Shown here one piece after another: positions 1 through 11,900 of a stretch of 64,000 bases of DNA. The position numbers and the translations under genes are program-made. The notes beneath the pieces are model-generated. The model was not told the DNA's origin. It worked only from the letters and a program-made list of their open reading frames with translations, and did not search any database. Position 1 is the stretch's first letter, and each line of letters opens with the position of its first letter. The DNA is from Pycnopodia helianthoides (Eukaryota > Echinodermata > Asteroidea > Forcipulatida > Asteriidae): assembly GCA_032158295.1 (NCBI GenBank), contig CM063249.1, forward strand, positions 13,744,078-13,808,077. Direction: 5' to 3'.

Positions 1-3000
1 CACATGGCTTTATGGAGAAATTTCCATGTTCAGACCTACTACCGGTACAAAAAATAAGTAGAATGGTGCAAGTGTGTTTTCTTGTGTTAAAGCTCACAAA
101 ATTGTTTTCCCAAGTTTAGATACAACCTGTGAAGCAGCAGCCATTGCATTTTTGTATTACAGCCAGGCAGATATCACTTTTGTATTGATAAGCACCTTTG
201 ATTACAAAAATGAAGAAAAAAAATTAAACATTTTTTTTTTTACACAACCACAGCAATCACTCTACTACATGTAGTTTTTCCTCTGGATTGAAGAATAAAT
301 TTAAAATTGCACATAAATATATGTTGTCTTGAATTAATTAGTGTATACAGCCAGGCAGTTATTGCTGAAGGCATTTTTTACAGGTTAGTTTGATTAACAA
401 AAAGCCAAAACGCATTTTTTTAAAACTTGAAATGTTAGCCTTTGTCAAGAATTTAAAAACAAATAAAACACAAGGCAGCTTTTTAACAATTTATTATAAA
501 AAAAATTATTGTATATCCTTTGGATAAAAAGCAAGAAAATGGACAAGGTACATAGTGTATTAAATACATTGTTTGCGTGGACGAATATGTTTTCTAATGG
601 CAGGATTTGAATCAGTAACCCCTATTTTTATGTGCTAGTGCATACAGGGAAGGATTAAATATTGTTCCATACATTTGTGTACATGTAGACCCTAGGCACC
701 AGTGTTCTGCAAGCTCTATGCACCACTGTTCTGTAGGCTCTAGGCAACAGCGTTCTATAGGCTCTAGGCACAAGTGTTCTGTGGGCCCATGGCACAAGTA
801 GGCCCTAGGCATAGGCACCAGTTTTCTGTGGGCACCAGTGTTTTGTAGGTCATAGGCACCAGTGGACCTAGGCACCAGTGTTCTGTAGGCCCTAGGCATA
901 GGCACCAGTGTTCTGTAGGCCCTAGGCATAGACACCAGTGTTCTGTAGGCTCTAGGCACCAGTGTTCTGTAGGCCCTAGGCATAGACACCAGTGTTCTGT
1001 AGGCTCTAGGCACCAGTGTTCTGTAGGTCATAGGCACCAGTGGACCCTAGGCACCAGTGTTCTGTAGGCCCTAGGCATAGGCACCAGTGTTCTGTAGGCC
1101 CTAGGCATAGACACCAGTGTTCTGTAGGCTCTAGGCACCAGTGTTCTGTAGGCCCTAGGCATAGACACCAGTGTTCTGTAGGCTCTAGGCACCAGTGTTC
1201 TGTAGGCCTAGGCATAGACACCAGTGTTCTGTAGGCTCTAGGCACCAGTGTTCTGTGGGCCCATGGCACAAGTAAGCCCTAGGCATAGGCACCAGTGTTC
1301 TGCAAGCTCTAGGCACCACTGTTCTGTAGGCTCTAAGCAACAGTGTTCTGTAGGCTCCAGGCACAAGTGTTCTGTGGCCCATGGCACAAGTAGGCCCTAG
1401 GCATACATGTAGGCACAGTGTTTTGTAGGTCATAGGCACCAGTGCCAATTTTATAGTGCCTTTAAGGGCTTAATTTTATGTACAGATGTTTGCAGTAAGC
1501 TTTACACTAGTCTGAAGCTTGCCCAAAGTCCACAGAGATGTTGTTTGAATTCTAAAAATATTTAGTTTGCGTATGTGGGGATGTCCATCCATCTAAACCG
1601 AGGGTTTTAACAAAAGGGATCCAGGTGTTTTGACAGAGTGAGGACATCCTCGCTTCGCTGTCATGCACAAAACCAATGGAAACAGTGCTCATAAAAACTA
1701 TTTACAAACTGATGTGGGAGAACAAAAGAGAAGTTCTTGATTTACTAGGTCGATAAGCGTGTGTCCGGGTTTCTGCGCGCAAGTACTTTTAGGGACTTGC
1801 TACTTTTTCCGTAGGCCCCCAACTTTTTGGCAGGCCTGTGCCTCTTTGATAATCTGGCCCTGACAACACTACCACCTGAGCTATTTATAGCTCTATAATG
1901 AACGTTCTGAGTAATTTGTCATAAATATATTGCACATATTTTATTATTTACTTTTTCAAGTATTTTGGGAAACTAGATAAAATGGACAGCAAGACTTATG
2001 ACACTTTAAAGTAACACTCCCAACAAAGGATATGTATTTGGAAAATGTCATTCTTTTTAAAAATAAACTATGTAAATTGGTCATTTCTACTACAAAGGTA
2101 TTGCACTTTAATACAGAGGAATGCTAGCATGAAGTGACATTGGTCCCAAGATGAAAACAAAATAATATTTTTAAAAAAATGGCAGAGGGAAAGCGGTACA
2201 AAACTAAAAACAAATGAGGAGCAAAATTAAATTCAAAAATAAAATATAAGTTGGCAAGGAAAGGGGATAGGGAGGTTCACAGCGTCACCTAGGAAGAGAA
2301 AACGAAGGGTGTTGATTGTTTTATAGTCATTAATCTTATTAATCATATATGATGAACGATCTGCGGAGTGCGTTTATCATAGTACAAATTGCTGAGTTGC
2401 TTCCAATTCTTTGGCATTTATTGCAAATAAACTTCTGTATACATGCAAACTATTTGACACAAGAACAAAAAGAGCAATGAGAAACAGAACAATGTGTGTG
2501 TGCTGGCTGGTGGAGGGGCAGGACTAGCATGCCTTCAATGTTTGATTCCTTTCTTGATCCTTGTAATCTTTGATTTCAATTGAAGTTGTTACTAAATCAA
2601 CTTTAAAAAACAAGGAGTACAAATTATTTCTAGTGGGGGGGGGGTGGCAGGACTGGCATGCCTTGGATCTTTGAATACTTCCTTGAAATATTTTCACTCG
2701 ATTGAAAAAACCAAGGAGGGCAAATGATTCAAAATTGAAAATGAAGTCTCCGAAAGCTCACTTGATTTTAAAATTTCACAATTTCTGATTGCAACAATCA
2801 TCTTGAGAAATAAAAACATGTATAATCTTTAACAGAAAGGTTTTATGTATTTTGAGCTCAGTGAAAAAAAAAACCCCAAAACCCAGAAATGCTGTAATTG
2901 AATGGATCTTATCCATTGACGACATCACGATGCCATCTTAGAGGTAAAACGATGAGGAAAAATGGCTATGTACATGTACATGTACATGTATGTGCGACGC

Positions 3001-5818
3001 ACGGACCGGCAAAATGAGCAACCTTCTTTTGACCTCTAGCGGAGGGCGCCCTACTCAAAAGGCGTCATGTGCATGAGGTCTATTGGTTTATGAACTCAGC
3101 GTAATTATTTTTTTTTTAAAAGGCATTTGGATGCATCACCTCAGACTTCACAGTCTAAAGACAGATATGTGACCCGTTGAATAATGATGCATATAAAACG
3201 ATTGCCAACGGATTTTCTTAACGTTTCAATGAGTTGATGACAGATGAGCTTCCTTTGAGGCCTTCATTTTCATCTCTATATGAATCCCATGGATTAATGG
3301 AAATGATGTGACTTACAGGATAATTCCCAGGGGAAATCTCTGATAAGTCATATTCTGAATCAGTCATAAAGTCAATTGAAATCCCTCATAATCTCTCAAG
3401 ATGAGTGTTTCCTCTTACAGGGGTGAGACACGTGATGAAATGCTTCGTTTCACCCATACAAAGAGGGACAGAAGCTGCTGTAAATCATGCTCCTAATCTC
3501 TCTTTTCCCTGGGATTATTGTATAAAAATCAAAGAAATCCGAAAAAAATAATACCGCGCAAACCACATGTTTTAATCCTGAGCAACAATTTTGTGTCCTT
3601 AAAAATGCAGAGCCAACTTTTCATTTTTAAAACTTTAAATATTAAAGTACTGTATGATTAAATCTAGGGGAAAAAAGACTTTTGAAGTGATACTTAAATC
3701 TCTGGGATATACACTTGAGTATTAGGGTTGGATGGTGGGGAAGTCACTGGCCCTTTCTGACACCATGGCTCTGGCTTAGGCTCTGGCTTGAGCTCCATCT
3801 GTAATTTTGAAAGTGTGCACATTTGGTACGGGACTTCAAACAGTTGGAGCGTAATCCAGAGCAAAAGCCAATGCCATGGTTTAAAAAATTGCCACAGATT
3901 CCAGTATGCTACACATGTGCCGCTTGAGTTTTGCAGTTTCACTTCAATCTTAAAGTAGAAGATGGCTATTGTTCCCCTTTTTCTTTTTTCTTTTTGAGTG
4001 GAAAATAATTCTATGAAAATTTGGGGATGGGGTGACCGGAGGGAGCATGGAAATATCAGTGTTAATAAATCATAAGGATTTAATACAGATATCTGAAAAG
4101 TTTGAAGTGAAAAAAAGTATCATGCCAGCATGTATAGATTAGTGGCAGACATCATGCTAGTAAGTGCAAGTCAGTGAGTATTTAAGCAATGGTGATAAAC
4201 AAGTTATAAAACGTAAAGTGATGAAGTGTTTTAAAAAGCACTGATATGACATCAGGTAGCAATTTCAAGTCTAAATCATCAACTAAGAGTTTCACTTAAT
4301 GTAACCTTGCAAAAAATAGTAATGGCTTCTCATTTAGCCCTAGCAGAGTTGTTCTTAAAGACTGCACGTTTCTTTGATGCTTGTTGAAAACAATCCGGAA
4401 CATAAAAAATGTAATTTTCTCAGAAACAGGAGTTCCCAATTTGAAGAATACTCTTTTGAATTTGAATTTGAAAACAAATAGGCCAAGTCTCAATTTAAAA
4501 AGCACAGAGAGTAATATTTACAACAAAAAATGTTGCTACTTCTAGTTATAAACCTCACAAATGATAGTTGTGTTGTGGTTTTTGCAAGTGGTGTTCTGAA
4601 AGATATGAACAGGTCAAGGGAACAAAGAAACAGCTATGTAATAAGCCACCCAGGCTCTGCAATATAATTGAGCTAAATCACATGTCGAAAACACAACACT
4701 GATTTTTCTCAAATTTCTCAAAATTACATCCTTTTTGGCAGAAGTGGCCACATCGATTCTGGGTGAAATCTGAGTCCATACGACACCGCCAGCCATCATG
4801 GTGTGCTGATTTTGAAGCAATGCAGTACACAACTATGAAACCTGGCATAGTTACGTGTAAACTACAGCATGGCGTCCATCTTGGCAGCTTGATTGAATTG
4901 TTAACTGTGCTCAGTTTCCCTGAGATGCATTTTGGTATATTTTTAAGATGGCGCTTGTGCAAATGGGCCATTGTATTTACAGTAATTTTACAAGTGAAAA
5001 AAGCTTATTTATAGGGCCCGTATTACACTCAGAACCTTCATATGACCAGAAGTATTTTTCACAAGATCCAAAGTATTATTTATCTTTTTTAATTGTTCAG
5101 TTGTAGGCTACGGGTATAACACTAAAATTAATGGACTGGCCAGTCGTTCGGGTGGGTTTTTTATGCCCGTGTTTACAACTTTCAACAGTGTTACGACAAT
5201 GTTCTTTCTCATCAGGCACATATCACATGCACACAAGTTGATGACAGTCAAAATGCATCAAAATGTCTGTAGGTACAATGTACAGAAAGCCATGATATCA
5301 CAATTAAATTTGTTTTATTGATGGTCTAATGTTTTCACACATACATGTAGCTCACAACGCTATGCTTATGTTGGGCTATAAATTAGGCGCAACTTTTTTA
5401 AGTCCACTTAAAATAGTTACTAGTATGAAAATGCTTAACCCCAGATTCAGAGTAAAAGATTGTATACATGTAGTTGTAAGTTTCTAAGGCGGCCAAAATT
5501 TGCCAGCTTATTTGTGAATGCTGAACTATTTTCTGCTCAGTACATGTCCATCACAAAATATGTCTTTAAATCTTAAAATAATGTAAATGTCCATGTATAA
5601 TGCAAAACCACTGCCCCCAAATTGTGACATAATGCTACCTGTACAAATGCACCCTTTTTTTGACTACTCGAGGGCACTTCCACATTTGGGTATGGTTTGC
5701 AAGCGCCCTCCTGTGGTCAATAATTTTCACCATCTTTCAACATACAAGGTTCCAATTTGTGTTTATAAACAAAATGGCCCTCTAGAGTCCATGCATGGAC
5801 AGGGCAGTCATAGCTTAC
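1..5818 (-). other. CLIP1 intron 15 (continues beyond left edge)
   Basis: No exon with coiled-coil codons and splice sites was found on the minus strand. Contents: a minisatellite at 690-1440, a short TACATG run near 2970-2992, and AT-rich unique sequence. The 82-codon frame at 3694-3942 includes a proline/glutamate repeat from a short palindromic GGCTCTGGCTT stretch and is not taken as coding. Confidence 0.7.
690..1440. repeat. Minisatellite with higher-order structure
   Basis: Many degenerate copies of short units around CACCAGTGTTCTGTAGG, joined by CCCTAGGCATAGG or CTCTAGG. There are two basic lengths, with and without the CATAGG part. A distinct variant (GTAGGTCATAGGCACCAGTG) recurs near 845, 1024 and 1426, so blocks of about 177 nt have themselves been duplicated. 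The frames open through it are artefacts of the repeat. Confidence 0.95.
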
Positions 5819-5984
5819 CAGGGAGGTTATTTCCAGCAGATATCTGTCCATTTCCTGTTGATGCCTCTCGGCGGACATCTTTGTATCCTTCCCGGCCGCT
5901 TCGGTGCTCTGGCTTAAGGTCTCCTTGAGCTTGGCCACCGATTGGTTGGCGTCGGAGAGCTCCGCTAGTAACTCCTCCACACGT
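5819..5984 (-). CDS. CLIP1: CLIP1 exon 15: coiled coil, last exon visible
   Basis: 166 nt; acceptor CGCTTTCCAG, donor CTG|GTAAGC, phase 2 in and 0 out. It reads [20 protein letters not shown] and continues with [20 protein letters not shown] and [16 protein letters not shown]. It matches vertebrate [21 protein letters not shown] and following. No further exon was found in 1-5818, so the remaining rod and zinc knuckles are to the left of the window. Confidence 0.95.
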
Positions 5985-8900
5985 CTGGAAAGCGGTTTAG
6001 GGGGGTTTGGATCAAACTCAAATTACATGCAAACAAAATTGAGGAAGGTGCTACAATAGTCTCAAAACTTATTGATGTCTTGACACAGGAGCAACAGCAA
6101 GTTATCTTTAAATCTAAATTGTCTTGTCTTTTGTTTAGTTTATTTTCAGAAGCCTGAATCCCGATTGTTTTGTTAAAGTTTATGCCATCCCAGATAATTT
6201 TGCAAACATTATTGTATTATAAAATTTATTGAAAGTAGATTTGAAACTTTTATTTTTGCTTTCAATACGTCAGATAAGTCTGCATATAACTAGTTGTGCT
6301 GTAATTTTTATTTTCAATATGGTTTGGGAATAAGTTGTGACATAGTGCAGAATGCATCCTCTAATTTGACAGTAGTTATAAGCCATGTTTTTTAAATTTC
6401 AATTCAGGCCTGGAATTACGTGGAGGCCATGGACTCTGTTGCCCTGGTCTTGGCCTTGGTGCCCCTTCAAAAGTTTCCAATATACTTTAAGATTTTCTAA
6501 TGGAAATGCCCTTTGTAATATGAAAATTGCCTTGCCCTCTCAAAGATGACTCTTCACTTTGTGTACAATATAAATATCCAAAATTGTGTGTCATTTATTT
6601 GGCCTATGGGGTGTATCTGGAACAGGGAAAACGTTAACATTGAATAGCATTGAGACTAGTTTGGCACTCCATTTTAGACCTCTCCAGTTGAGAAAAAAAA
6701 AAAAAAAAAAACCCATGGCTTTACGGTGACTAAAGTCATCAGGCTGGTTCTCGAGCTCATTGTGCAAGACTAATGCAGCAAACCAATGCAATACATATCA
6801 AGAAGACAGGATGCAAGTCTTACCTTTCCTTGGTTCTTAGCTGCTCATTGAGGAGTACCAGCTGCTCAGAGCTGTCCCCTGAGCTTTTCATCATATGAGC
6901 TATGTCTGCCTCCTAAAACACACACAGGGATGATGGGAACAAAACTAATTGATCACACTGTAAGATAATAATACACAGTTCTTATATAGCACTTTATCAC
7001 ACCCAAGAGCATCTCAAAGCGTTCATTATTTTTTCTACAAGGAGTATCAACGTTTCCTTACCAGTTTCTGTTTATCTTGTACTAATTGGTTGCATCTGTC
7101 CTCACTTGCTTTATATTTCCGCTCTAAATCTGATATAAAGAAAAAATGTAAACAAATTATTGTAAAGTAATAGTAACGTTTACTTAAACCTCCCCCCCCA
7201 AGAAAAACCCCAAACAAACAACAATAAAGAAAGAAGTCGTCCACAGTTTATAAGCACCCTGTTGGAAAGTTATATGACTTGTGCATACCCTCTGGTCAAA
7301 GGGTAGGCTTTTTTTAAATTCCTGCTCTAAAGGTGGTATTTGTTTGTATGTAATTTAAGATAAATTCCTCTTTTTCCATTGTTGGAGTCAAGACCTCAAT
7401 GTCGAGACCAAAGAGCGAGACCTCAGTGGAGACCTCCATCATACAGTTTAAGAAAATTGTTTAAAAAAGAGTTGGCAAAAAAAATTAAGTGTCTTAAAAC
7501 TTGCGCAAGATTTCTTATGTTAGTGGTGCACAACTTATGCAATATATGTTGCGCAAGTCAGTTGCATAAAGTTTGGTGAAATCGGTGGCAGAACGGAGTT
7601 TCTTGTTTAAAAGCTTAAACAACAATGCATTTCCTATGGCTTCTGTCAATCATGGGCAGCAAAAGAATGTCAAGTGAGAGTGGTTTATAATAGATCTGAT
7701 GCATTTACGTTATCCTTCCGCCATCTTAGAAGTGAAACACTAATGAAACAATGAAAGCGCCCAGCTACGAACGCATGACGCACAGGAAGGGTCATTTAGC
7801 AGCCTCCTTTTGACCTGTACATGAAGGTAACCTACCTAAATGACATCATGTACATTAGCTCTATGGAGTAATGTCACACTTAAGGGTATTACACAGGATT
7901 GGTAAGGACTAAAAAACACATTTGTTTAATTTTAGTCTGAAAGCTCACTGATTATTATAAAGTTCATACTTTGACAATTTTTCTGTGAAATATTTCCTTC
8001 TGAAATGAAGTCATATTTGAGAAAACTGTATCTAAAAACCTTTAAAAAGAAAGCTGATTTCGGTTGTTACACCAAAATTAAGGATAATGTGTTTCAATGC
8101 TGAAAATTTTGCACGGTTTTCACTTTTTTCTCCTGACTCAACCAGCGGATTAAGCCCACTGCAAATTTTCACAGGTTTCTTATTTCATGTACACAGTTGA
8201 TCACACAAAACATGAACACTGTCTGCGACTATTTTGTCAGCTCAACCGATACTGTATTTTTAATACCTTTAAAGCACATGTACAACATTGGTAATTGTCA
8301 AAGACCATTCCTCTGTACTCTGTGATCCAACATATACGTGAAATAAGAAACTTGTGAAAGTTTAAGTTCAATCGGTCATCGGAGTCACACAAAAAAAGTG
8401 GAAAAAAAAAAATTATATGTTTTCACTGTTTTCAACAACGGGTTTTGAACACGCAAGATCAAAATAAATTGTTTTCCTCATTTCCAAAAACTATAGCATT
8501 TTAAGCAAAACTATTTCAAGGGAAGTTTTCCACCATGACCATCTTTATACCATGTAAGTTATGTGCAAATCTATGAACAATTATATTTTCAATCTTACCA
8601 ATGTTGTGCACACCTTTTAACAAGATAATTTTTTCTGAAGATTTCTGACTGACCTGCACATGTATTCTTTAACTCTTGAACCGAGGATATTAAATTGTTG
8701 TAGGAAGACTCTTGCTCGGACAGCTGCTTTTTTAAATCTACAAATCAAGAGGGTCAAAAACAAACATTAATTTCACATAACCCTTTACCCTTAACATGCT
8801 GTAAGAAGAAGTAACTATTTCTGGTATTTGTTGCCGATACAGCCATGTGAAAATCTTGGAGTGTTGGCTCTGAGAAGAAGAGCCGTAGGTTTGTCTTGCT

Positions 8901-11900
8901 TTTTCTAAACAGTTTACTTTGCTCGTTTTCAACAACAATGGCAAAAACATACAAAATTGATGTATAGAACCATATTTTACATATAAAGTTGCCTGAATGT
9001 TTACAAGCATCCGAACCCTTATATAACTCACCTTCTATTGTACTTGCTGATTGTTGCTGTTTTGAGAGACGTTCTTGTATTTGTGCTTTCTGTAAACCAA
9101 ATAATAAAAATTGAAAGTTATAAAACATGACGTATGAATTATTAACGTATAAATTATTGCAGCATGAATTATTGCAGCTACAACGTGTTCAAGCCGCAGG
9201 CATGCAAGGGTGCCTTTGGCAGCCAGCCACATTGACCCATATTCGACCATGGAGTACAGCCAGACGTCGGAAGTAGAAAACTTGGTGGATGTAACAGACT
9301 TTGCAAGTCTCACCATACTCAAATGTTAGGCCATGTTAAAGTGTGTGATTTTGTTCATGGGAACCCAGGGCAGTGTTTCCCTGCCCACTCAAACAAGACC
9401 TGCCTAACTCACTACTTTCAATGACCGCCTTGCTCATTGTTTGCCAATTTAACCACCTAGTTGTGAAGATTTGCTAAAAGGATAAACCGTACTAAAAAAA
9501 TATTTTCATTTTGCGTCAAATATGAGCATCTTCCTTGACCTTTATGTACAAAAAAAAATCACAATTTGGATGTGGAGATGGAATCATCGTGCATCTTATC
9601 AGTTTGCACTCTGCGTCAAATTCTGCTTCAATCATCGATTAAAATTGTTACCACCTTGCTCAGATCATCAACCTTGAGAACCAAGGTTCCCAAATAGGTT
9701 TGATTACAACACAAGACTTGCATGGTCCTTTTGAAGTTCTCTCGCACGATCTATTGACCCCTTGCACAACACACAGCATACTTACACCTGCCTTTCCTGC
9801 CTGCCATTTTGGGAGTAAAAATGCACACAATGGAATTGACTCCCAAAATAGTGGAAATGGTAGGTGCGCATTTCGCGGAGGTACGTTCCGCGTCTGCAAG
9901 GGGTCAACACACTCCTAGATCTGTACTTCTTATTCTCACCATCTGAGCCAGCTCCTCCTCCTGCACCTTCTTGTCTTTGCTCATGGACGCGATCCTCTCC
10001 TGCATCCCAGCAATCTCCAGGTCCCTCTGGGTCAGCATGCCCTCATGTTGCTTCTGTACTAGCTTGTTGTACTCCTGCTTGGCAACGAGCTCCAGGGCAT
10101 TCTGTTTCTCCTTCTGGAGGAATTCAATTTGCTCCTGGTACGTTGCGGACTCGGCCTCCAGCTCCGCTATCTTGAAGTCTTTTTCCTCAAAGTTGACCTA
10201 GAAAAAAATCAAATAACAATTATAGGCCCCTATAAACCCATTGTATCAAAGTGCCTGACACTAATACTACCCCGGTTCATTGAGCCCTAAGCATCCCTGA
10301 AACATCCTTAACTCCAAATAGGTGTACAATTTGCTAGTCATTCAATTTAATTTTTTTTTAAATTTCATCTGCCTTTTTGAGATATGGTGGACACAATAGG
10401 AGTGCAGTGTTTGGTTTGGGTGTATACAAACAAATTTACCCAAACCTAATAGTGTCATAATATTGTGTCCACCATATCTCAAAATGGCCGATTACATATC
10501 TAAAGGATCTAAAAGGATGGTGAATAGGAAATGAGAAGAAATGTTAAGTTTTAGATGTGGGAAGAAAACCGACTCAATCAGGTAGGGACTGAAAACCAAA
10601 TTCACATGCAAGGCTTCATCTGAGGTGGGATTGGAACCAGGGTCCATAGAGGTGAAAGGCAGTGAAAGAAACAACTGAGCCATCCTGATTATTTACTCCC
10701 GAGTGATGAGAAGTGAAGTGTCTTGCTCCAGGACACAAGTGTCACAACCAGGATTCGAACCCACACACCAGCCACAAGTACTCAAGTTCAATGTGCCAGA
10801 CCACTTGGCCACAACCTGCTGAATGAAACTTTGCATTGCGCTACTGTCCAACATGAACTTTTAGCCAAGAGGCTTCAGTTTCTGAATGAATAAAACTAAC
10901 CGGGGTGTGAGAGGAGCATTTAAAAAACAGATGCAGGGTTTCGAACTTCAAAAGCCCCCAAATTAAATTATGTGCGGCTTCTTGGTTGGCCGATTAAGTG
11001 GCCATATACATGTACCATGTCCCCATTCTGTATTTATTTAATTTTTATTTTTTTCTTTAAATATCGCCACTTTAAGTTGAGGGCTAACTAATTTTGGCTG
11101 TCGTTCCAAATCAACAGTCACCAGGGGCACATTGTCACCTACTCCTGGGGCTGAAACAGGGTTACCCTCTTCACAGTCCGTAAGGATGTAGGCATAGGTA
11201 TTGTCCACTAGAAGCCTGGCTGGCAACGCAGAACGCACTACCTTTCCAACTTTTTAAAAAAGCATTTATGGTTAAGTGCCTTGCTCAAGGGCAAAAGTGT
11301 CATGACCGGGATTAGAACCCAGACCCTGCTGCTGACAACACCTGGTGAACTAGACCGCTCGGCCACGACACGCCACATTATTACACCTGGGTGATGAGAA
11401 GCAATTTAAGTTAGGTGCCTTGCCCAAGGACACAAGACCCAATGACTCCACCATCAGAACTTGAGTCTGATGTTAGAGTTAAGCAATCGGAAGTTTGACA
11501 GGAGTATGTGGTTGGTTTACTCACCTGCAAGGTATCCACCTCTTGGTGTAGTTTGGACGCTCTCTGATTCTCCTCTACCAATCTCTCCTTCAAGGTTCTG
11601 ACTCTCGCTGACTCCTCTTGCTGCTCCGCCTAGAGTAGCAAAAAAGATTTAGTATTCTTCATTTACAAAATTGCTTAAAGTACACAAATATTGTAAACCC
11701 CTTGCCAATGTTCTGTTTGTTTAGTGTTTTAGTTTTCCTATATGTGTAAATGTCCAAATCTGTCCATAAAAGATGTCTTGAAATGATCCAAACATTGTGT
11801 GCCCATTTATCTTTTATGGAACTCAAAATTGAGTTCTTTCCTCATAGTGAATTGTTTTTCAAATGCTATTTTCTCAAAGTTGACAGTTCTGTATGGAGAA

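Larger units (their letters stand above)
7130..8653 (-). other. CLIP1 intron 12
   Basis: Almost wholly transposon-derived: a truncated hairpin MITE (7495-7588) and two abutting TTAA elements (7880-8620). 7589-7879 shows nothing recognisable. Confidence 0.7.
9090..9939 (-). other. CLIP1 intron 10
   Basis: Holds a SINE fragment (about 9168-9290), the possible microexon at 9655-9672 and a hairpin MITE (9754-9907). Confidence 0.7.
10198..11524 (-). other. CLIP1 intron 9
   Basis: Contains the intact reference copy of a hairpin MITE (10368-10490) and two tRNA-derived SINE copies (10690-10818, 11262-11376) plus a third SINE tail fragment (11390-11450). The rest is unassigned AT-rich sequence. Confidence 0.7.

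Noticed and set aside
612..1448. Long frames on both strands rich in PTEHWC or PRAYRTLV repeats
   Set aside because: Pure minisatellite translation with no start context, splice sites or conserved domain.
3694..3942. Coding exon with a KPEPKPEP tract
   Set aside because: The tract comes from a simple GGCTCTGGCTT repeat. No splice sites in frame and no CLIP similarity.
9864..10201. Plus-strand frames of 76-103 codons
   Set aside because: They are antisense shadows of CLIP1 exon 10 on the minus strand, which has splice sites and homology.
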